Shown here piece by piece: positions 15,095-22,821 of a stretch of DNA of 27,669 bases. A program made the position numbers and the translations under genes. The stretch is from CAYVZU01 sp964455935 (GTDB lineage Bacteria; Fibrobacterota; CAYVZU01). The notes beneath the pieces are model-generated. The model saw only the letters and a list, made by a program, of their open reading frames with translations, was not told the DNA's origin and ran no database searches. The stretch spans positions 1 to 27,669 of the forward strand of contig CAYVZU010000044.1 in NCBI GenBank assembly GCA_964455935.1, read 5' to 3'. Every line of letters begins with the position of its first letter. Within the stretch, counting starts at the first letter, position 1.

Positions 15095-17194
15095 ATGGTA
15101 AGAACGTTTGATACGGATATCGACGGCAAGCGCTTGTCGATCGAAGTCGGACGCATGGCAAAACAGGCGGCCGGCTCGGTCGTGGTTCGCATGCAAGACA
15201 CCATGGTTTTGGTCGCCGTCTGCGCGGCGGACGAGCCCAGCCTCAACCAGGATTTTTTCCCGCTCACGGTTGAATACCGCGAACGGCTGTATGCCGGCGG
15301 GCGGATCCCCGGCGGATTTTTCAAGCGCGAGGGAAGGCTCACCGAAAAGGAGACCCTGGGCAGCCGACTCATCGACCGGCCCATTCGTCCCGGTTTTCCC
15401 GATGGGTTTCGCAACGAAGTACAGGTTATTGCAAGCGTGATTTCGGCGGACCCGCAGATCGACCCCGAGATGCTGGCCATTACGGGCGCTTCGGCCGCCC
15501 TGAGTATATCGACGATTCCCTTCCGTGAGTGCCTGGCGGGAATTCGCGTGTCGCGCAAAGCGGGGGAGTTGATTGCTTTCCCCACCAGCGTCGACCTGGA
15601 AGAAAGCGATCTCGACCTGGTCGTGGCTGGGACCGAATCCGGCGTGGTCATGGTTGAGGGCAGCGCCTACGAAGTCACGGAAGAAGACCTGGTCAAGGCC
15701 ATTGAGTTCGCGCATGAACGAATCAAAAAACTGGTTGCGCTTCAGAAGCAGGTCGTCACGGAATGCGGAAAGCCCAAACGGAGCTTTACGCCCCCGGTGG
15801 CGAATACCGAGCTTCGCCAGGCCGTTGCGCAAATGGCCGTTCCCAAGATTCTTGAGTCTTTTGAAGTCCGCGAAAAACAGGATCGCGGCCGTTTCACCAA
15901 ACAGGCAATCAGTGAAATCAAGGCCAAACTGGCCTCCGGCGAGACGGACGAAAAGAAGAAGCTTCAGAAAGAGAAAGAAATCGCCGCCATTTACGACGAC
16001 CTTCTGGGCGAGCAGATGCGCAAGAAGATTCTGGAGACGGGTACGCGCATCGGCGGGCGAAAGCTCGATGAGGTGCGGCCCATTACCTGCGAAGCGGGCG
16101 TGCTGCCCCGTTCGCACGGTTCGGCCCTGTTCACGCGCGGGGAAACACAGGCGTTGGTTACCACCACCCTGGGCACCAAGCTTGACGAGCAGAAGGTCGA
16201 GAATTTTCAGGGTGAGACATTCAAAAGCTACATGCTCCACTACAATTTCCCGCCGTTTTCAACCGGCGAGGTGAAACGTCTGGGCGGCACAAGCCGCCGT
16301 GAAATTGGCCATGGCAACCTGGCGGAACGGTCCTTGGCGCCGGTTCTGCCCGTGGTGGACGCGTTTCCGTACACGATCCGCGTGGTTTCGGATGTTCTCG
16401 AGAGCAACGGTTCGTCCTCCATGGCAACCGTCTGCGGCGGATCGCTCAGCCTTATGGATGCGGGTGTTTTGGTAAAAACGGCCGTGGCCGGCGTGGCCAT
16501 GGGCCTGATTACCGAAGGCGATAAGGTCGCTGTTCTCACCGATATCCTGGGCGACGAAGACCATTACGGCGATATGGACTTTAAGGTGGCCGGGACCTCC
16601 GAAGGCATTACCGCGGTCCAAATGGATATCAAGACCGATCAATTGTCGTTCGATGTCCTTCGCCGCGCTCTGGAGCAGGCCCGCAAGGGACGTCTGCATA
16701 TTATTGAAGCCATGAATCAGGTCCTTCGCGAACCGCGCAAGAGCCTGTCGCAATACGCGCCTCGGATCATCACTCTCAAGATTCCCACCGACAAGATCGG
16801 GTTACTGATCGGTCCGGGCGGAAAGACGATTCGTGGTATTCAAGATAAGACCGGCGCGACCATTACCGTTGACGACGACGGGACGGTTTTAATCGCCTCG
16901 GTCGAGTCGACCGGCGGCGAGATGGCCAGGTCCTTTGTCGCATCGCTGACCGAAGAGGAAGAGGTTGGTAAGGTCTACAAGGGCCGGGTGAAGAACATTA
17001 CCAATTTCGGGGCGTTTGTTGAGATCCTTCCGGGCAAGGAAGGATTGCTCCATATCTCCGAAATTGCCCACCAGCGGATCAACCGCGTGGAAGACGTCCT
17101 TAAGCCTGGCGACGAGGTCGAGGTCAAGCTGATCTCGGTGGACGATCAGGGCAAGCTGCGGTTGAGTCGCAAGGCGATTCTGCCGAAAGACTAG
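15095..17194 (+). CDS. pnp: Polyribonucleotide nucleotidyltransferase (PNPase)
   Basis: The 699-residue protein has two RNase PH-like domains separated by a helical linker. The first contains QDFFPLTVEYRERLYAGGRIPGGFFKREGR. The second contains SHGSALFTRGETQAL, NGSSSMATVCGGSLSLMDAGV and DILGDEDHYGDMDFKVAGT with the catalytic acidic residues. A KH domain (IGLLIGPGGKTIRGIQDKTGATITV) and an S1 domain (KGRVKNITNFGAFVEILPGKEGLLHISEIA) follow. PNPase degrades RNA phosphorolytically from the 3' end and can add tails. The start ATG has TTGGAG upstream. This is the last gene of the operon and is followed by hairpins. Confidence 0.98.
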   Translation: MVRTFDTDIDGKRLSIEVGRMAKQAAGSVVVRMQDTMVLVAVCAADEPSLNQDFFPLTVEYRERLYAGGRIPGGFFKREGRLTEKETLGSRLIDRPIRPGFPDGFRNEVQVIASVISADPQIDPEMLAITGASAALSISTIPFRECLAGIRVSRKAGELIAFPTSVDLEESDLDLVVAGTESGVVMVEGSAYEVTEEDLVKAIEFAHERIKKLVALQKQVVTECGKPKRSFTPPVANTELRQAVAQMAVPKILESFEVREKQDRGRFTKQAISEIKAKLASGETDEKKKLQKEKEIAAIYDDLLGEQMRKKILETGTRIGGRKLDEVRPITCEAGVLPRSHGSALFTRGETQALVTTTLGTKLDEQKVENFQGETFKSYMLHYNFPPFSTGEVKRLGGTSRREIGHGNLAERSLAPVLPVVDAFPYTIRVVSDVLESNGSSSMATVCGGSLSLMDAGVLVKTAVAGVAMGLITEGDKVAVLTDILGDEDHYGDMDFKVAGTSEGITAVQMDIKTDQLSFDVLRRALEQARKGRLHIIEAMNQVLREPRKSLSQYAPRIITLKIPTDKIGLLIGPGGKTIRGIQDKTGATITVDDDGTVLIASVESTGGEMARSFVASLTEEEEVGKVYKGRVKNITNFGAFVEILPGKEGLLHISEIAHQRINRVEDVLKPGDEVEVKLISVDDQGKLRLSRKAILPKD

Positions 17195-17199
17195 CTTTT

Positions 17200-17225
17200 C
17201 TTCTCTGCCCCAGAAGGTAGAGGAG
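17200..17225 (+). other. Imperfect hairpin directly after pnp
   Basis: CTTCTCTGCC (17200-17209) pairs with GGTAGAGGAG (17216-17225), including two G-T wobbles, around a 6-nt loop. It sits 5 nt past the pnp stop and just before the true terminator, so the pnp mRNA ends in two tandem hairpins. Confidence 0.35.
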
Positions 17226-17241
17226 AAATTCGTTTTATGGA

Positions 17242-17271
17242 ATGCGCGCTCCCAAAGGGCGCGCATTTTTT
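17242..17271 (+). terminator. Intrinsic terminator of the nusA-pnp operon
   Basis: ATGCGCGC (17242-17249) and GCGCGCAT (17259-17266) form a GC-rich 8-bp stem followed directly by a run of T ending at 17271. It has the canonical intrinsic-terminator shape and position, about 50 nt past the pnp stop. Confidence 0.9.
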
Positions 17272-17340
17272 ATGCCGCAGCTCAGGCTTAGCCGGCACTG
17301 CCGTCAATTCCCAATTCATCAGTAACAGGTCAGGTCCCGG

Positions 17341-17414
17341 TGTCATTTCGAGCAAAGCGAGAAATCTTCCTTGTCCTGAAAAATATTTCTCCTCGAAGAC
17401 TCGTCGAAATGACA
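17341..17414. repeat. Palindromic MITE/REP-like element with 11-bp terminal inverted repeats
   Basis: TGTCATTTCGA (17341-17351) and TCGAAATGACA (17404-17414) are perfect inverted ends of a 74-nt element. Just inside the left end is AGCAAAGCGAGAAATCT. The pattern TGTCATTxCGAGCxAAGCGAGxAATCT resembles short extragenic palindromic repeats that I recall from many unrelated environmental bacterial genomes. It lies in the otherwise featureless 17272-17470 gap between two converging operons. There is no transposase in the window. The inverted ends are seen; membership in a dispersed family is from memory and needs a genome-wide count. Confidence 0.6.
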
Positions 17415-17470
17415 AAGATGAGTGCAAATACCTGAGCAGTTACATTCATAATCCATAATTGGCATTCAGG

Positions 17471-18751
17471 TCAGTGGTTCGGCGCCAGTGCGGAGGCTGG
17501 AATCGTTGGCTTCCGCTTTTTGCGCGGTTCCTCGATCCGGAGCAGGAATAAGATCGACAAAACCAGGCAGGTCAGCGAAAGCAAGCAAGCCAGGATGAAG
17601 CTGCGGGTTGTGCTCCAAACGAGCGTGCTGATTGCCGAAGCTAGAAGCATGCTGGGAAAGTTTACAACCATCATAACGGCCAGGCATGTGGCCCGGCGCG
17701 CGGGCTGGGCGACTTCAAACGCCAGCGTGCTGATTCCCACAAGGGTCCCGGAGACAGACAGGCCAAGAATGAAAAAGGTTGCCAGAAAAATCCACTCGCG
17801 CTCTCCCCAGATCGGAAGCAGAAACACGACCAAGCAGGTTAGGGTGCCGGCGAGCACCACCATTTTCCCGCCCCTGCGATCGCCAAAATAGCCGGCCAGC
17901 ATGTTTCCCGCAACGCCGCCGATCATTTGGACCGTCAACAAAAAGCCAAGATAGCTGGCCGGTCGGCCGGTCTTTTCCAGAGCATGGATGGCCAGAAAGG
18001 GGATCGCGATGTAAATCCCGTTGATCAAGGCTCGATTGAAGAGATAATTGCGGAGTTGAACATCTCCGGTCACAAGGCGGGGAATGGATCGCAGGTTTTC
18101 CCGGAGCTTCCAGCCTTTCTCTTTTGTATGCGGAGAAACGCCGGTTTCAAGAATGAAGGTGAAGAATACGTAGGAAACGGTCAGCAGTCCGAATGTAATC
18201 AGGTGCAGAAGTCCGAAACCGAAAGCTCCGGGGTAACGGTGAAGAATAGCCACCACAATTCCGCCACCGGCGATCCCAATCAGGGCGCCTGTGGAATTGC
18301 GCACTGCCCAGAGGGAAGAGATTCGGTTTGACGGAATCGTCTTGAGAACCAATTCCTGCCAGGCCGTGAGGCTGATTCCCGCGGCGCCGCCCGAAACAAG
18401 GGGCGCAAGTGCCACCACGGCAAGCGCTGAAAGCGGAGAGGACGAGGAAAACCAGAAAAGCGCCAATGCGGATGCCAGGTACGGCAGGCGCTGCAGGATT
18501 CCAGTCCACATGACTAGAGGCTTGACACGCACAAGTGTCTGGACGTGATGGGCCGTGAAGACCGGGGGCAGTACGAATCCCAGCGATGCCATGACCGGCA
18601 TCAGCGAAACAAGCCAGGCCGCTCCGCCCAACGAATTGACCATCGCGGGCAAAATCGTATCGCCGGCAACAAAAGCCATCCCGCCCATATACAGCCCGCC
18701 CTCCGCGGAGTGTAGCAGGAAGTTGCGACGGAAAAACGGGGGATGCGACAT
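17471..18751 (-). CDS. Major facilitator superfamily (MFS) transporter
   Basis: The roughly 426-residue protein is highly hydrophobic, with about 12 predicted transmembrane segments in two halves. Examples are AFVAGDTILPAMVNSLGGAAWLVSLMPVMASLGFVLPPVF, GTLTCLVVFLLPIW and FLATFFILGLSVSGTLVGISTLAF. The cytoplasmic loop between the halves includes KEKGWKLRENLRSIPRLV. The A-like loop motif is degenerate (GYFGDRRGGKMVV is in the second half). It resembles MFS efflux-type carriers, but the substrate is unknown. I start at ATG 18751; in-frame GTG and TTG codons upstream would add up to nine residues, and the ribosome-binding site is weak in each case. It is the last gene of a four-gene envelope operon, 45 nt after the beta-barrel-like gene. 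Confidence 0.85.
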   Translation of the reverse strand: MSHPPFFRRNFLLHSAEGGLYMGGMAFVAGDTILPAMVNSLGGAAWLVSLMPVMASLGFVLPPVFTAHHVQTLVRVKPLVMWTGILQRLPYLASALALFWFSSSSPLSALAVVALAPLVSGGAAGISLTAWQELVLKTIPSNRISSLWAVRNSTGALIGIAGGGIVVAILHRYPGAFGFGLLHLITFGLLTVSYVFFTFILETGVSPHTKEKGWKLRENLRSIPRLVTGDVQLRNYLFNRALINGIYIAIPFLAIHALEKTGRPASYLGFLLTVQMIGGVAGNMLAGYFGDRRGGKMVVLAGTLTCLVVFLLPIWGEREWIFLATFFILGLSVSGTLVGISTLAFEVAQPARRATCLAVMMVVNFPSMLLASAISTLVWSTTRSFILACLLSLTCLVLSILFLLRIEEPRKKRKPTIPASALAPNH

Positions 18752-18796
18752 TTTTTTTAAAGACTCGGGCACATGCAATTTGCGACAAACCGCAGG

Positions 18797-19474
18797 CTAA
18801 AATCTCCCTGTATAGGAAAGATCGATGAAGGGATGCAGCTCCGCGCCGCGCGTATCCGGCTGAAGCCGTTTCTCAAGGGAGATTCCCAAATCGATGGCCA
18901 GACGGGGCACCGGAGGCAAGGCATAGCGCAAGCCGATTCCGCCGCCCATATTCATGCCAAAGTCATCGTGGTCGTTGATCAACCCAAACGGAAGCCTGCC
19001 TTCGAACAAAAGTTGGGCGTAGCGGCCGAGGCGGGCCCGGGCACCCAGCCCCGGATCAATCGCAAAGTAACTGCCATTGATCTGGGTCCCCAAAATGAAA
19101 TCCAAGTNNNNNNNNNNCCCGCCGCTCAGCGGGTGCACAAAAAATCCTCCGCCGCCCCAACCGCCGCCAACCCAGTGCGGACCCGGCGAAATGCCCAATC
19201 CCAGCGCGCTTCCGCCCAAGCCGATTTTGAGTGAGGCAAAAAGATCTTCAATGCCAAAATATCCAAAGTCGCGAAAAGGGTCAACGGCCGATAGCGGACA
19301 GATCGAAAGCTGCAAGCGGGTATCGAGGCCAAACGAGATTTCGTGCGAGCTCAGGATAAACCGGCCTACATCCAGCGTCGCGGCGCGCGGTTCGTAAAGG
19401 TAGTGCGTGGGTTCGGCCCACGCCGCTCCGGTTATCACCGCAATGATCGCAACAAGCTTTCCGATTCCTTTCAT
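18797..19474 (-). CDS. Secreted beta-barrel-like outer membrane protein (contains an assembly gap)
   Basis: The ORF has a clear Sec signal peptide (MKGIGKLVAIIAVITGAAWAEP, cleavage probably after AWA), then about 200 residues of short amphipathic stretches with Gly-rich turns (GLGGSALGLGI, GGGWGGGGFF, MNMGGGIGLRYALP). It ends in Phe (IDLSYTGRF), as expected for a BAM-assembled barrel strand. The ATG at 19474 has AGGAGG 5 nt upstream. Ten N at 19108-19117 fall inside the Gly-rich part, so about 3-4 residues (or more) are unknown. The frame is open and plausible on both sides. I recognise no family. It is downstream of the GlpM-like gene by 14 nt. Confidence 0.7.
   Translation of the reverse strand: MKGIGKLVAIIAVITGAAWAEPTHYLYEPRAATLDVGRFILSSHEISFGLDTRLQLSICPLSAVDPFRDFGYFGIEDLFASLKIGLGGSALGLGISPGPHWVGGGWGGGGFFVHPLSGGXXXXLDFILGTQINGSYFAIDPGLGARARLGRYAQLLFEGRLPFGLINDHDDFGMNMGGGIGLRYALPPVPRLAIDLGISLEKRLQPDTRGAELHPFIDLSYTGRF
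19108..19117. other. Assembly gap (10 N)
   Basis: Ten consecutive N lie in the beta-barrel-like gene. Such a short fixed run is usually a scaffolding placeholder, so the true missing length may differ and the gene could be longer or contain a repeat here. Confidence 0.95.
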
Positions 19475-19488
19475 GATTTCCTCCTGTT

Positions 19489-19821
19489 CTATCGCAATAG
19501 CATCTGATGGACAAAAGCCCCTGCCAACCAGGCGCCAAAGCTCAATGTAAGTACAATTCCAAAAGGAAGGGACCGACTCAACCCCCACGCCGCGGCCAGA
19601 AAGAAAAGAATGCTGGGTCCAATGCCAAACAAAGCGCCTTTGGCATAGTCGGCCAGAAATCGCGGCTCAGTGGACCTGTCGCTATAAAGCCAGAACAGGA
19701 CAATTAGGCTTGTCAACGGCATGGTGGCGATCAGTCCACCGAGTTTGGGAAATCGGCGACCGATCTGAGTGGCGGCGAGAATGAGTCCGACACTTAAGGC
19801 CAGCTTTATTGCGAAACGCAT
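19489..19821 (-). CDS. Small integral membrane protein, GlpM / DUF3147-like
   Basis: The 110-residue protein has about four hydrophobic segments. They are residues 3-20 (FAIKLALSVGLILAATQI), about 28-45 (GLIATMPLTSLIVLFWLY), about 60-80 (ALFGIGPSILFFLAAAWGLS) and the C-terminus (FGIVLTLSFGAWLAGAF). The layout and the LGGLIATMPLTSLIVLFW motif fit the GlpM/DUF3147 family, whose biochemical role is not established. The ATG at 19821 has AAGGA 7 nt upstream and overlaps the upstream gene by 16 nt. A longer reading frame exists upstream, but it lies within that gene in another frame. Confidence 0.72.
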   Translation of the reverse strand: MRFAIKLALSVGLILAATQIGRRFPKLGGLIATMPLTSLIVLFWLYSDRSTEPRFLADYAKGALFGIGPSILFFLAAAWGLSRSLPFGIVLTLSFGAWLAGAFVHQMLLR

Positions 19822-20783
19822 TGGATGTCCTTGGGCCCTTCCCGGCGCGGCAGCGCCTGTGTCAGTGCAGTTGGTTCGCCTCTGAGCACCTCGACCAGGT
19901 CTTCTTTTAAATGCTTCCGGTCTGTGACCCGGAACAGGTAGCGCAGGCAACCCCGCGCGAACCAGTAGAAGAGGGCGAAAAGCATGAGAGGGAAGACAAT
20001 GCAATCGAACAGGTAGGCCGTAATCAGCTTGAGAATCCAAAGAACCATTTGGCTGGTCTTATCCTTCAAATACACCGTCACCTTTTGCAGGCGTTCCTTG
20101 GATTGCCGCCAGGCCGCGACAATTCCCTGGGATTGGGAGCCCTGCTCGAAAAGGTCCTGCTTCATCGACACAACGCCCGATTCCACTTCTTCCAGCGAAG
20201 GCCGGGTAATCGTTTTGGAAAGGAAGGCCCCGCCCCGGACCGAAAGCGGAAACAGGAGATAGACCGCTGCGCTCAGTAAACCGGCAAAAAGACCGGCATC
20301 ATAAAGGATGCGGCGCATTGTCTTCCATGTTGGAAATGCGCTCCGTATCACGATTGCACCGGCAAACAAGAAGAGCGCCACCATGAGCAGGAGGTGGTCG
20401 ATGTGCGTTGCCGCGGAAAGCAGATATTGAATTCCAAGGAGGATAACCCCGCCGGCCATGACCACATACCAGGCCGTGTTGATGTAATCGTAGGCCGCCT
20501 GGACCACATCACCCACTTCGAGGCCGAATCCAACGCCAACCTGTGTTCCTTCGACCACGGCAAGGCCCACTTTAACGATTGACAGAACCCCAAAAATTCG
20601 AACCGAGCGGTCGAACGATGATTTGAGGTATTCCTCATTATGTTGGGCAACCCGGTTGAATCCCAGCTGTCCAAACCAGGAATCCAGCCGGCTTGAACCG
20701 GTGCCAAGGGCCAGAGCAATCAGAAAACCCGCGCGCACAGCAGGCATGCGCAGCGCCCCTCCCAGCCTAGACAGATATTTCAT
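19806..20783 (-). CDS. Multi-pass integral membrane protein of unknown function
   Basis: The 325-residue protein has about six or seven hydrophobic segments. They include an N-terminal signal-anchor-like helix (AGFLIALALGTGSS), RIFGVLSIVKVGLAVVEG, AWYVVMAGGVILLGIQYLL, HLLLMVALFLFAGAIVI, GLFAGLLSAAVYLLFPLSV, and a pair near the C-terminus (LWILKLITAYLFDCIVFPLMLFALFYWF). A hydrophilic, helical stretch (about residues 205-250, EEVESGVVSMKQDLFEQGSQ) probably faces one compartment and may oligomerise. I do not recognise the family. The ATG at 20783 lacks a good Shine-Dalgarno sequence; a GTG at 20828 is an alternative. It is the first gene of the envelope operon and overlaps the GlpM-like gene. 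Confidence 0.7.
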   Translation of the reverse strand: MKYLSRLGGALRMPAVRAGFLIALALGTGSSRLDSWFGQLGFNRVAQHNEEYLKSSFDRSVRIFGVLSIVKVGLAVVEGTQVGVGFGLEVGDVVQAAYDYINTAWYVVMAGGVILLGIQYLLSAATHIDHLLLMVALFLFAGAIVIRSAFPTWKTMRRILYDAGLFAGLLSAAVYLLFPLSVRGGAFLSKTITRPSLEEVESGVVSMKQDLFEQGSQSQGIVAAWRQSKERLQKVTVYLKDKTSQMVLWILKLITAYLFDCIVFPLMLFALFYWFARGCLRYLFRVTDRKHLKEDLVEVLRGEPTALTQALPRREGPKDIQCVSQ

Positions 20784-20852
20784 ACTGAAGAATCTATTTG
20801 TCCCGCGCGTCGGAATCAAATCCGGCACGGAAGAGGGCGCGGGTTACTCCAA

Positions 20853-20886
20853 CCGCCCAGCCGGACGCCATGGTCCGGCTGGGCGG
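20853..20886 (-). terminator. Very stable hairpin downstream of sodB
   Basis: A perfect 14-bp GC-rich inverted repeat (20853-20866 with 20873-20886) with a 6-nt loop begins 22 nt past the sodB stop. It lacks a clear T-tract on the minus strand (TTGGAGT follows). It is either a terminator acting without a U-tract or a 3'-end stabiliser, and it separates sodB from the envelope operon. Confidence 0.6.
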
Positions 20887-20907
20887 CCTTGGATCGCGGT
20901 ACTGGGA

Positions 20908-21498
20908 TCAGAGGCAGGAATTGACAAAATCCCAATTAATCAGCTTATCAACGAACGCGGCAAGATAATCGGGCCTTCGATTCTGATAATCGAGATAATA
21001 GGCGTGCTCCCAAACGTCCACCGTCAGGACCGCCTTTAGGTTGTGGGCCAGCGGGTTATCGGCGTTGGGAGTTTTCATAATCTCAAGCCTGTCCCCCTTG
21101 AGGACAAGCCAGGCCCATCCGCTGCCAAACTGGGTTGCACCTGCGTTTTTGAATTCTTCCACGAACTTTTCGTACGTTCCAAAACTCAAGGCAATTTTAT
21201 CGGCAATGGGACCGGTGGGCTTTCCGCCTCCATTTTGTTTCATGCAATTCCAGAAGAACGTGTGGTTCCATACCTGGGCGGCATTATTGAAAATCCCGCT
21301 TTTGGCGGAATCTCCGGCTGTCTTCTTGATGATCGCATCGAGGCTTTGCGAGGCAAGTTCCGTATTTTCGACAAGCTTGTTGAGGTTCGTCACATAGGCG
21401 TTGTGATGCTTGCCGTGGTGAAACTCCAGTGTCTGCGCACTTGTCGCGGGGGCCAGGGCATCCTTGGAATAGGGTAGGGGCGGGAGCGTAAAAACCAT
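20908..21498 (-). CDS. sodB: Superoxide dismutase, Fe-type
   Basis: This 196-residue protein matches Fe-SOD throughout: LPYSKDALAPATSAQTLEFHHGKHHNAYVTNLN, FNNAAQVWNHTFFWNCM, GGKPTGPIADKI, FGSGWAWLV, and the metal-binding DVWEHAYYLDYQNRRPDYL with Asp and His ligands. The AAQVWNH segment (Gln here rather than GGHANH) is the Fe-type signature. It dismutates superoxide in the cytoplasm. The ATG at 21498 has a perfect AAGGAGG; the frame extends upstream but that part is not SOD-like. It is divergent from fmt. Its presence beside likely anaerobic metabolism suggests exposure to oxygen. Confidence 0.97.
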   Translation of the reverse strand: MVFTLPPLPYSKDALAPATSAQTLEFHHGKHHNAYVTNLNKLVENTELASQSLDAIIKKTAGDSAKSGIFNNAAQVWNHTFFWNCMKQNGGGKPTGPIADKIALSFGTYEKFVEEFKNAGATQFGSGWAWLVLKGDRLEIMKTPNADNPLAHNLKAVLTVDVWEHAYYLDYQNRRPDYLAAFVDKLINWDFVNSCL

Positions 21499-21521
21499 TA
21501 GATCCTCCTTGATAGGGTTCG

Positions 21522-21550
21522 GCATTAATGTCCGGAAATGGCACGGGCAA
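21522..21550 (-). promoter_or_regulatory. Candidate sodB promoter
   Basis: On the minus strand TTGCCC (21545-21550), a 17-nt spacer and TAATGC (21522-21527) lie about 25 nt before the sodB ATG. The boxes are only moderate matches. Confidence 0.25.
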
Positions 21551-21708
21551 GCGCAAGGAAATTGAAGTGTGGAGTGGGATGCATGGACGAGTGAATGCGC
21601 TGATGGAGAAAATGAGAGGCGGCGGCAAACACCTTTCGGTTGACTGTTGATTTCCACATCTGGCTTGCCGTCCGGTGGCTCACGCACAGAACTTCAGCAT
21701 GTTTGCTC

Positions 21709-21726
21709 ATTCGCGCTTATGCGAAT
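21709..21726. promoter_or_regulatory. Inverted repeat in the sodB/fmt divergent region
   Basis: ATTCGC (21709-21714) and GCGAAT (21721-21726) flank GCTTAT. It could be an operator for fmt or sodB, but a 6-bp repeat may also be chance. Apart from this and the candidate sodB promoter, I see nothing else in 21499-21792. Confidence 0.25.
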
Positions 21727-21792
21727 CGACGCAGTCACGCTTGCTCCCGTCATTCTTGCTAATCCCGGGTCCGGGGTTGCATTTTGCAGACC

Positions 21793-22734
21793 ATGCGAAT
21801 TGTTTTTATGGGAACCCCTCCCTTCGCGGTGGCAAGTCTAGAGGAAATCGCCCGGACCGGCCATTCCATTGTGGAAGTTGTAACGCAGCCCGACCGCCGC
21901 GCGGGCCGGGGACTCCACATTCATCCTCCGGCCGTGAAGAAGTGGGCCGAGCGTCATGGCTTGAACGTGGCCCAGCCAGAAAGCCTGCGCGATCTCAACT
22001 TCATCGATCGTCTTGCTTCCCTGAAACCCGATCTGCTTGTGGTGGTGGCTTTTCGAATTCTGCCGCCCGAAGTCCTTTCGGTGCCGGCTTGGGGAGCCAT
22101 CAACCTTCATGCTTCCTTGCTTCCCCGTTATCGCGGGGCCGCGCCGATACAGTGGGCGATTGCCTGCGGGGATGCCGAAACCGGAGTTACGGTATTCAAA
22201 ATCGAGGAGAAAGTCGATACGGGAAAGATTATCGGCCAGCAACGCACTGCCATTGCTCCGAACGAAACGGCGGGCGAGTTGCACGACCGGCTGATGGCGC
22301 TGGGAGCACGCCTTCTGGCGGACAGTATCGGACGCATCTCCGCCGGAACCGTCCGCCTTTTGCCGCAGGACCCGTCCCAGGTGACGCTGGCCCCCAAACT
22401 CCGCCGAGATGACGGGGAAATCGACTGGCGTCGTCCAGCCGCGGACCTGTACAACCGCATCCGGGGCTTCTCGCCCTTTCCCGGCTCGCATACATGGACC
22501 CAGGCTGGCAAGCGCATCGAAATTGTCCGGGCCCGGCCCGTGCCGGTCGACCATGGCGCTGCGCCCGGATCGATTCTGGAGTCCGGAAAGACCCTGGTCG
22601 TGGCGGCGGGCCGGGACGGCCTGGAAATATTGGATGTTCAACCGGAATACAAGAAAGTTATGAGCGCAGCCGATTTTCTGGCCGGAGCGCCGGAGGCTGC
22701 AACCGGGCACATGCTGGGGCGCCCCTCGGCTTGA
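21793..22734 (+). CDS. fmt: Methionyl-tRNA formyltransferase
   Basis: The 313-residue protein has the N-terminal formyltransferase fold (RIVFMGTPPFAVASLEEI), the catalytic block NLHASLLPRYRGAAPIQWAI with His106 and the SLLPxYRG signature, and VFKIEEKVDTGKII. The C-terminal OB-like domain begins near residue 205 (KLRRDDGEIDWRRPAADLYNRIRGFSPFPGSHT). It formylates initiator Met-tRNA with 10-formyl-tetrahydrofolate. I start at ATG 21793; TTG 21784 would add three residues, and the ribosome-binding site is weak. The usual partner def (peptide deformylase) is not adjacent. Confidence 0.96.
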   Translation: MRIVFMGTPPFAVASLEEIARTGHSIVEVVTQPDRRAGRGLHIHPPAVKKWAERHGLNVAQPESLRDLNFIDRLASLKPDLLVVVAFRILPPEVLSVPAWGAINLHASLLPRYRGAAPIQWAIACGDAETGVTVFKIEEKVDTGKIIGQQRTAIAPNETAGELHDRLMALGARLLADSIGRISAGTVRLLPQDPSQVTLAPKLRRDDGEIDWRRPAADLYNRIRGFSPFPGSHTWTQAGKRIEIVRARPVPVDHGAAPGSILESGKTLVVAAGRDGLEILDVQPEYKKVMSAADFLAGAPEAATGHMLGRPSA

Positions 22735-22747
22735 TTATGCTTCTGGC

Positions 22748-22776
22748 TTGCTTGCGTGCAATGAAAGGGATAAATT
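22748..22776 (+). promoter_or_regulatory. Candidate promoter of the receiver-kinase gene
   Basis: TTGCTT (22748-22753), a 17-nt spacer and TAAATT (22771-22776) lie between fmt and the receiver-kinase gene. This gives a short leader of about 40 nt before the GTG at 22822. Confidence 0.4.
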
Positions 22777-22821
22777 AAGTTTTCTTTTTCCAAAACGAGA
22801 ATTGAGCCATGGGAGTGTAGT

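Noticed and set aside
15008..16240. 410-codon open frame antisense to pnp
   Set aside because: It lies entirely against the highly conserved pnp/rpsO frames and has no ribosome-binding site or recognisable domain. High GC at third positions produces long antisense frames throughout this window.
15573..16274. 233-codon plus-strand frame inside pnp
   Set aside because: It is Arg/Ser/Pro/Trp-rich, typical of an out-of-frame translation of a real gene.
19822..20040. 73-codon extension of the GlpM-like protein
   Set aside because: It overlaps the upstream membrane-protein gene in another frame and is not hydrophobic; the ATG at 19821 has AAGGA.
21499..21687. 63-codon extension of sodB
   Set aside because: The extension does not match SOD, and AAGGAGG directly precedes the ATG at 21498.
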